Part shown: positions 15,656 to 24,334 of the stretch, one piece after another
How positions within the stretch are numbered: the first letter of the stretch is position 1
Layout: every line of letters begins with the position of its first letter
Origin: Lachnospiraceae bacterium
GTDB taxonomy: Bacteria > Bacillota > Clostridia > Lachnospirales > Lachnospiraceae
Direction of reading: 5' to 3'
Assembly: GCA_030825115.1 (NCBI GenBank)
Contig: JAPJQL010000012.1
Coordinates: 1-64,000 of the forward strand
Length of the DNA: 64,000 bases
Made by a program: the position numbers and the translations under genes
The notes under the pieces: generated by a model
Told to the model about the DNA's origin: nothing
What the model saw: the letters and a program-made list of their open reading frames with translations, nothing else
Databases searched by the model: none

Positions 15656-17047
15656 ATGGCAGAACAAAACACTGGTAAAATCACGCAGATCATCGGCGCG
15701 GTTATGGACGTTAAGTTCTCCCAGGGCAAGATTCCGGAGATCAATGAGGCGATCAAAATCCCGACCGGAGACGGTAAGGAGCTGGTAGTCGAGGTGGCTC
15801 AGGATCTTGGTGACGATACGGTCAGATGTATCGCGATGGGAAGCACCGATGGTTTACGCCGTGGTATGGACGCCATTGCAACCGGCGCGCCGATATCCGT
15901 ACCGGTTGGAGAGAATACGCTTGGACGTATTTTCAACGTACTGGGCGAGCCGATTGACAATAAAGAGAAGCCACAGGTGGAAGAGTACCTTCCAATCCAC
16001 AGAAAAGCTCCTACCTTCGAGGAACAGTCCACAGAAAAGGAAATTCTCGAGACCGGTATCAAAGTCGTAGACCTTCTCTGCCCGTATCAGAAGGGTGGTA
16101 AGATTGGTCTGTTCGGCGGTGCAGGTGTAGGTAAGACCGTATTGATTCAGGAGCTGATTCGTAACATCGCAACGGAGCACGGCGGATATTCCGTATTCAC
16201 CGGCGTAGGCGAGCGTACCCGTGAGGGAAATGACCTTTACTACGAGATGACCGATTCCGGCGTTATCAATAAGACCACGATGGTGTTCGGACAGATGAAC
16301 GAGCCGCCGGGAGCACGTATGCGTGTGGGTCTGACAGGACTTACCATGGCAGAGTACTTCCGTGACCAGGGCGGTAAGGACGTGCTGTTGTTCATCGACA
16401 ATATCTTCCGTTTCACCCAGGCAGGTTCTGAGGTTTCCGCACTGCTTGGACGTATGCCGTCCGCAGTAGGTTACCAGCCAACCCTCCAGACGGAGATGGG
16501 TGCTCTGCAGGAGCGTATCACTTCCACCAAGAGCGGTTCGATCACGTCCGTTCAGGCAGTATACGTACCGGCCGATGACCTTACTGACCCGGCGCCGGCG
16601 AATACATTCGCCCATCTGGATGCAACCACGGTTCTTAGCCGTTCTATCGTAGAGCTGGGTATCTACCCGGCGGTTGACCCGCTTGAGTCCACCTCCCGTA
16701 TGCTTGACCCGCGTGTGGTTGGCGAGGAGCATTACAATGTGGCGCGTGGCGTACAGCAGGTGCTTCAGAAATATAAAGAATTACAGGATATCATCGCCAT
16801 GTTAGGTATGGATGAGCTTTCCGAGGAAGATAAGCTGACCGTATCCCGCGCAAGAAAGATCCAGAGATTCTTATCTCAGCCTTTCTTCGTTGCAGGACAG
16901 TTTACCGGTATGGAAGGCCGTTATGTACCGCTGAGCGAGACAGTACAGGGCTTCAAGGAGATTCTGGACGGGAAGCATGACGATGTGCCGGAGCAGTATT
17001 TCCTGAATGCAGGTAATATCGATGACGTTCTTGCCCGTGTGAAATAG
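15656..17047 (+). CDS. atpD: ATP synthase F1 subunit beta
   Basis: Catalytic subunit of F1, 463 aa. Walker A GGAGVGKT is at 154-161, followed by GVGERTREGNDLY with the catalytic glutamate and by VLLFIDNIFRFTQAG (Walker B). The ALLGRMPSAVGYQPTL loop and the DELSEEDK (DELSEED-type) lever near the C-terminus are intact. It is preceded by AAGGAG. Confidence 0.98.
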   Translation: MAEQNTGKITQIIGAVMDVKFSQGKIPEINEAIKIPTGDGKELVVEVAQDLGDDTVRCIAMGSTDGLRRGMDAIATGAPISVPVGENTLGRIFNVLGEPIDNKEKPQVEEYLPIHRKAPTFEEQSTEKEILETGIKVVDLLCPYQKGGKIGLFGGAGVGKTVLIQELIRNIATEHGGYSVFTGVGERTREGNDLYYEMTDSGVINKTTMVFGQMNEPPGARMRVGLTGLTMAEYFRDQGGKDVLLFIDNIFRFTQAGSEVSALLGRMPSAVGYQPTLQTEMGALQERITSTKSGSITSVQAVYVPADDLTDPAPANTFAHLDATTVLSRSIVELGIYPAVDPLESTSRMLDPRVVGEEHYNVARGVQQVLQKYKELQDIIAMLGMDELSEEDKLTVSRARKIQRFLSQPFFVAGQFTGMEGRYVPLSETVQGFKEILDGKHDDVPEQYFLNAGNIDDVLARVK

Positions 17048-17058
17048 GGGGTAGGAAT

Positions 17059-17457
17059 ATGGCTGATATTATGAAATTGCACATTATCACTCCGAACCGT
17101 GACTTTTACCAGGGGGATGTTACCATGGTGGAGCTGACTACGACGGAGGGACAGATCGGTATCTACCCGAACCACATCCCGCTGACCGCGGTGGTGTCTC
17201 CGGGTGTGCTGAAGATTCATGAGGAAGGCCAGACGTTGGAAGCAGCCTTGCTTTCCGGTTTCGTCACGATTTTTCCGGAGGAAGTCATTATCATGGCTGA
17301 GACGGTAGAATGGCCGGATGAGATTGACTTCAGCCGTGCCGAGGAAGCGCGCGTGCGCGCGGAGCGGCGGATTACCATGAACTCGAATGAGATTGACATC
17401 ATGCGTGCAGAGATGTCGTTAAAGAGGGCGCTGGTACGTCTGGAGCTGAAGCATTAA
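17059..17457 (+). CDS. atpC: ATP synthase F1 subunit epsilon
   Basis: A 132-aa rotor-foot and regulatory subunit. The N-terminal beta-sandwich contains TTEGQIGIYPNHIPLTAVVSPG, and a two-helix C-terminal hairpin is rich in Arg, Glu and Ala. Last gene of the operon; it starts 11 bases after atpD. Confidence 0.95.
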   Translation: MADIMKLHIITPNRDFYQGDVTMVELTTTEGQIGIYPNHIPLTAVVSPGVLKIHEEGQTLEAALLSGFVTIFPEEVIIMAETVEWPDEIDFSRAEEARVRAERRITMNSNEIDIMRAEMSLKRALVRLELKH

Positions 17458-17482
17458 GCTATTTAAGTGAGATAAATTACAA

Positions 17483-17514
17483 CCCGGAACGATGGGATCT
17501 GCTGTCGTTTCGGG
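17483..17514 (+). terminator. Hairpin after atpC, probable operon end
   Basis: A 10-bp stem CCCGGAACGA/TCGTTTCGGG (one G-T pair) with a 12-base loop, 25 bases after the atpC stop. There is no T-run after it, so it may be a 3' stabilising hairpin rather than a true intrinsic terminator. Confidence 0.5.
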
Positions 17515-17642
17515 GGATTCTCGCAGTAATTCTTGCTGCGGAAATCAAAGGGGAAAATTCTTCCCGTATCCCAAAGTATGGATAGATAGAGAACAATGTT
17601 CTTGCAGTATCAGAGAAAATTACATATAATAAAAGGAGAGCT

Positions 17643-17762
17643 CTGCACCGGAAGGTCAGTAAGATCAAGTCCAGCGAGAAGATAGGGTGCAAAGCGAAGG
17701 ACAAATTCCCTTTTACCGAAGCGGATGTAAGACAGTATCTTGAAGATTACTGGCAGGATTAA
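17643..17762 (+). other. Possible small or decayed coding stretch, about 39 codons
   Basis: The 379-base gap between atpC and the DUF3810 gene holds one coding-like stretch whose end reads KFPFTEADVRQYLEDYWQD, with normal amino-acid use, ending in TAA at 17760-17762. An AAAGGAGAG site lies at 17632-17640, but the only codon at a fitting distance is CTG 17643; no ATG, GTG or TTG is available. It may be a truncated gene remnant or a small protein with a non-standard start. No family recognised. Confidence 0.25.
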
Positions 17763-17766
17763 AATT

Positions 17767-17810
17767 TGTGGAAAAGAATCTTCTTCAATTTGAGGGGGAT
17801 TCTTTTCACA
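17767..17810. repeat. Long inverted repeat upstream of the DUF3810 gene
   Basis: TGTG(G)AAAAGAATC pairs with GATTCTTTTCACA (13 pairs, one bulged G) around a 17-base loop. It begins 4 bases after the small open stretch and ends 26 bases before the next start. It lacks a T-run and could be a terminator for upstream RNA or an operator. Confidence 0.5.
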
Positions 17811-17836
17811 TACGGATAGAAAAATTGATTTAAATC

Positions 17837-18895
17837 ATGAAAAGGGTGCTTGCGATGGACAGAAAAAATAAATGGTATGCTGCAGCAGGAGCTATCCTGT
17901 TAGCGTCGGCATTCGCATTACAGGTGGCGGCAAGGAATATCGGCGGATTTGCCACATGGTATGCTCACAGGATCTATCCGGTCTTAGTGGGGGCGATTGG
18001 ACGATTTTTTGGCATTTTCCCTTTCTCAGTGGTGGAAATATGCCTTTATCTGCTTATTTTTATCAGCATAGTGTATGCTATCCGCTTTTTAAGGGAACCT
18101 TGGCGGATGCTCAGCAGGACGTTGTTTCTTGTGGGGGCACTGCTGTTTTCTTACACGGCCAACTGTGGTGTCAACTATTATGCTGCGCCGTTTTCTTCCT
18201 ACGCGGGACTGGAGACAGGATTATATACAAAAGAAGAACTGGAAGACTTGTGCCGTTTTCTGGTAGAACAGGTCAATGAGAATGTTACAATGGAATCCTA
18301 TGCCGAACACCGGCAGGAGTGGAGAAAAGAAGGTTTGAAGGCGATGGGACAGGCGGCGGCACAATATGAGTGTTTGGGAGGTTTTTATCCGCCCCCGAAA
18401 GAGGTAGCCTGGTCTTACATATTGTCGGTTCAGCAACTCTGCGGAATCTATGCCCCATTTACGATTGAAGCAAATTACAATGGGGATATGCCAAGTTACA
18501 ATGTTCCCCATACAATCTGCCATGAGCTGTCCCATTTGAAGGGATTTATGCGGGAAGACGAGGCGAATTTTATCGGTTATCTCGCCTGCATCTCTTCGGA
18601 AAACCAGGCATTCCGATACAGCGGTTATCTGATGGGGTGGATTTACGCGGGAAATGCCCTTGCGAGAGCAGATATGAAGGCGTATATGGAACTGCGGCAG
18701 CAGTTGGATCCGCAGGCGGAGCGGGACCTCCTGGCCAATAATGCTTTTTGGGACCGGTATGAGGGAAAGGTCGCAGAGGCGGCAAACCAGTTAAATGACA
18801 CTTATCTGAAGATGAATGACCAGACGGACGGGGTGCAGAGCTATGGGCGGGCGGTGGATTTGATGTTGGCTTATTATATGGGGCAGGCACGGTGA
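17837..18895 (+). CDS. DUF3810 family membrane protein with HExxH metalloprotease motif
   Basis: A 352-aa protein. About three hydrophobic segments lie in the first 120 residues (~18-35, ~48-65 and ~68-110 region), followed by a large domain predicted to be extracytoplasmic. That domain has the zinc-protease signature HELSH (H229, E230, H233) with a further acidic residue in REDEANF (E242), typical of the gluzincin arrangement. The pattern matches DUF3810, a family of putative membrane zinc peptidases with no assigned substrate. The start could be ATG 17837 or the in-frame ATG 17855; neither has a strong ribosome binding site. It is upstream of glgB but separated from it by a clear promoter. 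Confidence 0.82.
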   Translation: MKRVLAMDRKNKWYAAAGAILLASAFALQVAARNIGGFATWYAHRIYPVLVGAIGRFFGIFPFSVVEICLYLLIFISIVYAIRFLREPWRMLSRTLFLVGALLFSYTANCGVNYYAAPFSSYAGLETGLYTKEELEDLCRFLVEQVNENVTMESYAEHRQEWRKEGLKAMGQAAAQYECLGGFYPPPKEVAWSYILSVQQLCGIYAPFTIEANYNGDMPSYNVPHTICHELSHLKGFMREDEANFIGYLACISSENQAFRYSGYLMGWIYAGNALARADMKAYMELRQQLDPQAERDLLANNAFWDRYEGKVAEAANQLNDTYLKMNDQTDGVQSYGRAVDLMLAYYMGQAR

Positions 18896-18945
18896 GGAAA
18901 AGGTGGTCAAAAAGAAGTGTAAAAAAATTGGCGGACGGATATTGA

Positions 18946-18974
18946 TTGCAGTACGGATAAAAATAAGCTATAAT
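18946..18974 (+). promoter_or_regulatory. Promoter of the branching-enzyme gene
   Basis: TTGCAG at 18946-18951, a 17-base spacer and TATAAT at 18969-18974, about 85 bases before the glgB start. Confidence 0.7.
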
Positions 18975-19058
18975 AATAGTCAGAATAAGTGGCATGTACA
19001 AGGGGAAAAGGCAGAAATCTGCGGTTGAATTCCCTTGGAAAATAAAGGAGGCTACCGT

Positions 19059-21806
19059 ATGGACAAAGTGTTATATGACTTAATGGACTGGGCAGGCATT
19101 GAGGAGATTGTGTATTCGGAGGCGGCGAATCCGGAAAAACTGCTGGGACCGCACGTGACGGCGCAGGGGCTGCTCATTCAGGCGTTTATCCCGACTGCAG
19201 CAGGCATCACCGTGAAGCTGACGGCCAGCGGAAAAAAATACCCGATGGAACAGCAGGACGACGCAGGTTTTTTTGCAGTATTGGTACCCCGCAAAAGCAT
19301 GACGGATTATACGCTTTTAGTAACTTATGATACTGGTGTGGTGGACGAAATCCATGATCCTTATGCATATGCGTCGCAGTACACCGATGGAGACCTTAAA
19401 AAATTTGAAGCGGGCATCTGCTATGATGTCTATAAAAAGATGGGCGCACATCCGATGACGATTGGCGGAGTAAGCGGTGTGTATTTTTCTGTATGGGCGC
19501 CGTGTGCGATGCGTGTCAGCGTGGTCGGCGATTTCAACCTGTGGGATGGACGCAGACACCAGATGAAAAGGCAGGGGGATTCCGGTATCTTTGAGCTGTT
19601 TATCCCCGGTTTGGAGAGCGGAACCATCTATAAGTATGAGATCAAGAGTCCAAAAGGAGAGCCGATGTTAAAGGCAGACCCATATGCAAACTATGCGGAA
19701 CTGCGTCCGCACAATGCGTCGGTTGTCTGGGATATCGGGAAATTTTCGTGGAGTGACGATGCCTGGATGAAGGCACGTGAGAAGGCTGACCATAAGACAA
19801 AGCCGGTATCCATCTATGAACTGCACCTGGGTTCCTGGATTCGCAAGCCTCTTGAGGTTGCGGAAGACGGGACGGAGACAGTCGGCTCCGAATTTTACAA
19901 TTATCGGGAAATCGCGGTGCGCCTGGCAGAGTATGTCAAAGAGATGGGATATACGCATGTGGAGCTGATGCCGGTGATGGAACATCCCCTGGATGCTTCC
20001 TGGGGGTATCAGGTGACCGGGTATTATGCCCCGACCAGCAGGTATGGAACACCGGATGATTTTATGTACTTTATGAACTATATGCATGAGCAGGGGATTG
20101 GCGTGATCCTGGACTGGGTTCCGGCACATTTCCCGAGAGATGCTTATGGCATGGCATGTTTTGACGGAACCTGTGTCTATGAGCACAAGGACCCACGGCA
20201 GGGTTCTCACCCTCATTGGGGAACACTGATCTACAATTATGGCAGGCCACAGGTGACGAACTTCCTGATTTCCAATGCGCTGTTCTGGGCAGAGCAATAC
20301 CATGCTGACGGAATCAGGATGGACGCGGTGGCATCTATGCTGTATCTGGACTATGGAAAGAATGACGGAGAGTGGGTCGCCAATATCTATGGCGGACATG
20401 AGAACCTGGAGGCAGTAGAGTTTTTAAAACATCTGAATTCTGTCTTCAAAAAGCGCGTGAAAGGCGGTATGCTGATCGCAGAGGAATCCACCGCATGGCC
20501 GCAGATCACCGGCGATGTGAAGGGCGGTTCTCTTGGGTTCGATTATAAGTGGAACATGGGATGGATGAATGACTTTACCGGATACATGCAATATGATCCA
20601 TTTTTCCGCTGTCATCATTATGGGGAGCTGACTTTCAGTATGCTCTATGCATACAGTGAAGATTTTATCCTGGTATTCTCCCATGACGAGGTGGTCCATG
20701 GAAAAGCTTCCATGCTGGGCAAGATGCCGGGCGAGACGCTGGAGGTAAAAGCGGACAACCTGAGGGTGGCATATGGCTTTATGTATGGACATCCGGGCAA
20801 AAAACTTTTGTTTATGGGACAGGAGTTTGCACAGGTATCCGAGTGGAATGAGAATGAGGAGCTTCCATGGGATATTGTGAAGTATCCGGTCCACAAGACG
20901 ACAAAAGATTATGTGAAGGCGCTGAACCAGTTTTACAAGAGCCATCCGGCTTTGTACGAAGCGGATCATCATCCGGACGGATTTGAATGGGTGAACTGCA
21001 CAGCAGGTGCGGACAATATCCTGGTATTTATGAGAAAGACCAAAAAAGCGGATGAGACATTACTGTTTGTCTACAATTTTGCGCCGGTTGAGCATGAAAA
21101 ATATCAGGTTGGCGTGCCGTTCCACGGAAAGTATAAAGAAATTTTCAACAGTGACGCTATCGCATTTGGCGGAAGCGGAAAAGGAAATCCGAGAGTCAAA
21201 ACCAGTAAGAAAGCGGAATGTGATGAGCGTGAGAATTCCATCATGATCGAGGTTCCGCCGATGTCTATGCTGGTATTCTCCTGTACGAAGACGGATGAGC
21301 CGGTGAAAAAGGCCTCCGGTGCGGCAGGGACAAAAAGTCCGGCTAAAGCAAAGGCAGGAGAAGAAACCAGCGCACCTGTGAAGCCAACTGCAAAAGAAAC
21401 GGCAAGGTCAGTGGCAAAGGCTGCGACCGAAGCAGTGACAAAGACAGTAGCGAAAGCTGCGGCCAAGGCGGCAAAGACAGCGGGAGAAAAATTCTTAACG
21501 AAACAGGATGAGGACAAGAAGGCAGAGGAGAAAAAGCCGGAGGTCAAAAAGATAGAAGATAAGAAACCGGAAGTCAAGAAGCTGGCGGACAAAAAGCCTG
21601 AAGTCAAAAAGGTAGAAGATAAGAAGCCGGAGATCAAGAAGCTGGCGGACAAAAAGCCTGAAGTCAAGAAGGTAGAAGATAAGAAGCCAGAGGTCAAGAA
21701 GCTGGCGGACAAAAAGCCTGAGGTCAAAAAGGTAGAGGATAAGAAGCCGGAAGTCAGGAAGCTGACGGATAAAAAAACGGCGGATGAAAGCAAGAGAGAA
21801 GAATAG
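19059..21806 (+). CDS. glgB: 1,4-alpha-glucan branching enzyme with long repetitive C-terminal tail
   Basis: Moves glucan segments to make alpha-1,6 branches in glycogen. Two early beta-sandwich (CBM48-like) regions are followed by the GH13 barrel: nucleophile D422 in GIRMDAVASM, acid/base E475 in LIAEESTAWP, transition-state D543 in SHDEVVHG, and GYYAPTSRYGTPDDF as the GYFAPxxRxG motif. The enzyme proper ends near residue 745. About 170 residues follow that are not part of the family: an Ala/Lys-rich histone-like stretch, then eight 10-residue units of the form KKPEVKKxxD (residues 825-904). ATG 19059 is preceded by AAAGGAGG; a TTG 24 bases upstream is open but unsupported. Confidence 0.95.
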   Translation: MDKVLYDLMDWAGIEEIVYSEAANPEKLLGPHVTAQGLLIQAFIPTAAGITVKLTASGKKYPMEQQDDAGFFAVLVPRKSMTDYTLLVTYDTGVVDEIHDPYAYASQYTDGDLKKFEAGICYDVYKKMGAHPMTIGGVSGVYFSVWAPCAMRVSVVGDFNLWDGRRHQMKRQGDSGIFELFIPGLESGTIYKYEIKSPKGEPMLKADPYANYAELRPHNASVVWDIGKFSWSDDAWMKAREKADHKTKPVSIYELHLGSWIRKPLEVAEDGTETVGSEFYNYREIAVRLAEYVKEMGYTHVELMPVMEHPLDASWGYQVTGYYAPTSRYGTPDDFMYFMNYMHEQGIGVILDWVPAHFPRDAYGMACFDGTCVYEHKDPRQGSHPHWGTLIYNYGRPQVTNFLISNALFWAEQYHADGIRMDAVASMLYLDYGKNDGEWVANIYGGHENLEAVEFLKHLNSVFKKRVKGGMLIAEESTAWPQITGDVKGGSLGFDYKWNMGWMNDFTGYMQYDPFFRCHHYGELTFSMLYAYSEDFILVFSHDEVVHGKASMLGKMPGETLEVKADNLRVAYGFMYGHPGKKLLFMGQEFAQVSEWNENEELPWDIVKYPVHKTTKDYVKALNQFYKSHPALYEADHHPDGFEWVNCTAGADNILVFMRKTKKADETLLFVYNFAPVEHEKYQVGVPFHGKYKEIFNSDAIAFGGSGKGNPRVKTSKKAECDERENSIMIEVPPMSMLVFSCTKTDEPVKKASGAAGTKSPAKAKAGEETSAPVKPTAKETARSVAKAATEAVTKTVAKAAAKAAKTAGEKFLTKQDEDKKAEEKKPEVKKIEDKKPEVKKLADKKPEVKKVEDKKPEIKKLADKKPEVKKVEDKKPEVKKLADKKPEVKKVEDKKPEVRKLTDKKTADESKREE
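21531..21770 (+). repeat. Eight 30-bp tandem repeats inside glgB
   Basis: Each unit encodes KKPEVKKxxD. Units alternate between an (I/V)ED and a LAD (last copy LTD) ending, giving a higher-order 60-bp period. The 60-bp pairs are nearly identical in DNA, pointing to recent duplication by slippage or unequal exchange. The reading frame is kept throughout. Confidence 0.95.
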
Positions 21807-21815
21807 CGACGATGC

Positions 21816-21866
21816 ATAGACAGCTGCAGCCGTGGAGATAAGTACCCCGGCTGCAGCTGTCTGCGT
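21816..21866. terminator. Hairpin between convergent glgB and yjjG
   Basis: A perfect stem ACAGCTGCAGCC/GGCTGCAGCTGT with flanking pairs, around an 18-base loop. The T-content after it is modest on either strand. It serves the ends of both convergent genes. Confidence 0.65.
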
Positions 21867-21881
21867 TTCAACATAATATCG

Positions 21882-22610
21882 TTAAAGGATTTTTTTGATA
21901 TCCATTAACCTGTTTATTTCATAATCAGGCTTGATACCCGCCATCCGGGGCTGTCTGCCAAGGTTTACCCAGCAGGTGGCAATTCCGGCATTTTTACCGC
22001 CCTGGATATCCGATGTAAGGCTGTCTCCGATGATGATCATCCGGGACGGGTCCTGCTCGGCGATCCGGGCAAAGCAGTAATCAAAATATTCTTTCTTTGG
22101 CTTTTGGCTTCCGGCGTCTTCTGAAACAAAAATATCTGAAAAATACCGGTCAAGGCCAGAATCTTTCAGCCGGCGGTACTGGGTGTGGGAGATGCCGTTT
22201 GTCACGACATAAAGCTGATAACGGCTGGAAAGACAGGCACAGATCTCTGACGCTCCCTCGATCAGGACTGCGCAGGAATCCAACTGCTCCCGGTATAGGC
22301 GTTCCACTTCGGAGGCGTCGATCTCTTTGCCGAGGGTTTTGAAAAATTCAACAAAGCGGTTTTCGATGATTGCCTCTTTGGGAATCGCTCCCCGCTCAAA
22401 GGCTTTCCAGTATTTTTTGTTGATCTCATGATATCGTTTTTCCAAAGCCTTTGTCGGCTCTACTCCATAAGTCTGCAGCACAACACGGACACCCCGGCGC
22501 TCAGCCTCGTCGAAGTCGAGGAGCGTGCCGTCCACGTCTAACAGCACGGTGGTGAAAGCGCGGGAACCGCTCTGATGGAGCAAAGCAGTCTGATCATTCT
22601 CAATCTTCAT
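21882..22610 (-). CDS. yjjG: YjjG-type HAD pyrimidine nucleotidase
   Basis: A 242-aa HAD hydrolase. Motif I is LLDVDGTL (D25, D27), motif II VVTNG, motif III the lysine in GSQKPKKEYF, and motif IV IIGDSLTSDIQGG, which together with the length matches the YjjG subfamily (5'-nucleotidase for non-canonical pyrimidine nucleotides). It overlaps the start of pyrC by 11 bases, which supports a pyrimidine-related house-cleaning role. ATG 22610. Confidence 0.88.
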   Translation of the reverse strand: MKIENDQTALLHQSGSRAFTTVLLDVDGTLLDFDEAERRGVRVVLQTYGVEPTKALEKRYHEINKKYWKAFERGAIPKEAIIENRFVEFFKTLGKEIDASEVERLYREQLDSCAVLIEGASEICACLSSRYQLYVVTNGISHTQYRRLKDSGLDRYFSDIFVSEDAGSQKPKKEYFDYCFARIAEQDPSRMIIIGDSLTSDIQGGKNAGIATCWVNLGRQPRMAGIKPDYEINRLMDIKKIL

Positions 22611-23877
22611 ACACGATCACTCCGCTGCAGATGGTATATTTTACCTTTCCGTATAACTGTTCTCCGGTAAAAGGTGAGTTCGATGATTTGGAAACATAAT
22701 TTCCGGCGGTCCACTGCTCATTCTCATCGAAGATGACAAGATCGGCATCTGCTCCCTCGTCCAGCCAGCCTTTGTCCAGCCGGTAAAGAATGGCGGGGTT
22801 CAGGCTCATCTTTTCCATCAGCTGAAGGGTGGTCAGGTGACCCGGGCGTACCAGATTGGTGATGCCGAGAGCCAGAGCTGTCTCCAGCCCGATGATTCCG
22901 CTGGGGGCCTGGGTCAGTGGTTTTGCTTTTTCCTCTGCACTGTGAGGCGCGTGGTCGGTGGCAATGATATCAATCGTGCCATCTGCCAGCCCCCTGATGA
23001 TCTGCTCCCGGTCCTTAGCCGTGCGGAGCGGGGGGTTCATCTTGGCCAGGGTCCCATGCTTTAAAACCGCTGTTTCATCCAAAGAAAAATGATGAGGGGT
23101 CACTTCTGCCATGACATCCGCACCGAGCTCCTTTGCCAGTTTCACCATCCTGACAGAATTGCCGGAACTGATATGCTGGATATCGACGGTGGCTCCCGTA
23201 TGAAGTGCCAGCATACAGTCGCGGGCAATCATGATATCTTCCGCCAGGGCAGGAGAACCTTCGATGCCGAGCTCTTTGGATACTGCGCCGCGGTTGATTC
23301 CGTTGTCCGTGATAAAGGACGGATCCTCTTCATGGAAACTGAGCGGCACATTGAGCCGGACAGCCTCCTTCATCGCCTGTTCCACCAGACGAGCGTCTTT
23401 GAGCGGCATCCCGTCGTCTGTAAAGCCGGGGGCGCCGCAGCGTTTGAGGGTTTCCATATCGGTCAGCTCCTCGCCCTTCATTCCTTTGGTGATGGTAGCT
23501 GCGGATAGTACGTGAATCCCTGTTTTTTTGCCCTCTTCTATGACATATTGCAGCGTTTCGGCATTGTCTACGACGGGTTTTGTATTGGCCATGCAGACAA
23601 CGGTCGTAAAGCCGCCTTTTGCGGCTGCTTTTGCTCCGGTATGGATATCCTCTTTATAGGTTAGCCCCGGATCGCGGAAATGGACATGGACATCGATCAG
23701 TCCGGGGGCAATGGTCAGCCCGGACGCGTCGATGATGCGCTCATAGGGATTTTGACCGCCAGCCTCGTCGATATCTGCGCCTATCCTTATAATCTTACCG
23801 CCGTCCAGCACTACGTCGAGCTGCGCGTCCACTCCTGTCTTCGGGTCGATCACCCGTCCGCCTTTTATCAGTATCAT
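22600..23877 (-). CDS. pyrC: Dihydroorotase
   Basis: Third step of pyrimidine synthesis: reversible cyclisation of carbamoyl-aspartate to dihydroorotate. The 425-aa protein has the metal-binding DVHVHFRDPG (H64, H66), the later family motif IIATDHAPH, and the C-terminal sheet ending in TICSGVIVYED. It is the long form found in Firmicutes. It sits 4 bases after the ThrE gene and overlaps yjjG, in an operon with an exporter rather than with the other pyr genes; no PyrR-type leader is seen next to it. Confidence 0.95.
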   Translation of the reverse strand: MILIKGGRVIDPKTGVDAQLDVVLDGGKIIRIGADIDEAGGQNPYERIIDASGLTIAPGLIDVHVHFRDPGLTYKEDIHTGAKAAAKGGFTTVVCMANTKPVVDNAETLQYVIEEGKKTGIHVLSAATITKGMKGEELTDMETLKRCGAPGFTDDGMPLKDARLVEQAMKEAVRLNVPLSFHEEDPSFITDNGINRGAVSKELGIEGSPALAEDIMIARDCMLALHTGATVDIQHISSGNSVRMVKLAKELGADVMAEVTPHHFSLDETAVLKHGTLAKMNPPLRTAKDREQIIRGLADGTIDIIATDHAPHSAEEKAKPLTQAPSGIIGLETALALGITNLVRPGHLTTLQLMEKMSLNPAILYRLDKGWLDEGADADLVIFDENEQWTAGNYVSKSSNSPFTGEQLYGKVKYTICSGVIVYED

Positions 23878-23881
23878 CTGT

Positions 23882-24334
23882 CTAATCCTCCTTATTTTTC
23901 AGCCCGATGCGGAACATCCGCTGGGGCAGCTCAAATACAAATACGATGCCAAGCACGATGGCAACAGCAACCTTCAAAGCGGCATACCCTGTCTGGGTAG
24001 CCATCGAAAACTGTCCGGTCACGGTATAATAGGCAGCCCAGTACACTCCGGCTCCCGGGACCAGCGGGATAATACCGGAAATCAGAAATATGGTGACAGG
24101 GCACCGTTTCCGAACCGCAAACCAACGGGACATTAAAATGACCCCGATGGTGGCAAATAACGTTGCAGAAGGCGCAGAGGAAAGCGGGAGCAGGCAGAGG
24201 TAAAACAGCCATCCCGCGCCTCCGATCAAACCGCAGTAGGGGTAATAACGGACCGGTGCGCCAAACAGGAGCGAAAAGCCGACCGTTCCGACTGCGGCGG
24301 CAGTCACTTGAAGCAGCATGCCGGAAACACTCAT
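23882..24334 (-). CDS. Threonine/serine exporter, small membrane half (ThrE_2 type)
   Basis: A 150-aa, strongly hydrophobic protein with about four membrane segments. ISGIIPLVPGAGVYWAAYY is typical of the C-terminal half of ThrE (DUF3815/ThrE_2). Start ATG 24334 overlaps the stop of the other half as ATGA, with AGGAGG just upstream. In Corynebacterium the two halves are one chain; here they are split into two genes that must work together. Confidence 0.85.
   Translation of the reverse strand: MSVSGMLLQVTAAAVGTVGFSLLFGAPVRYYPYCGLIGGAGWLFYLCLLPLSSAPSATLFATIGVILMSRWFAVRKRCPVTIFLISGIIPLVPGAGVYWAAYYTVTGQFSMATQTGYAALKVAVAIVLGIVFVFELPQRMFRIGLKNKED

Noticed and set aside
15854..16732. A 292-codon minus-strand frame opposite atpD
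   Set aside because: Shadow of the highly conserved atpD codons; Arg/His/Cys-rich and without any motif.
21531..21770. Regular 30-bp repeats as a CRISPR array
   Set aside because: Units are directly adjacent with no unique spacers and stay in frame inside glgB.
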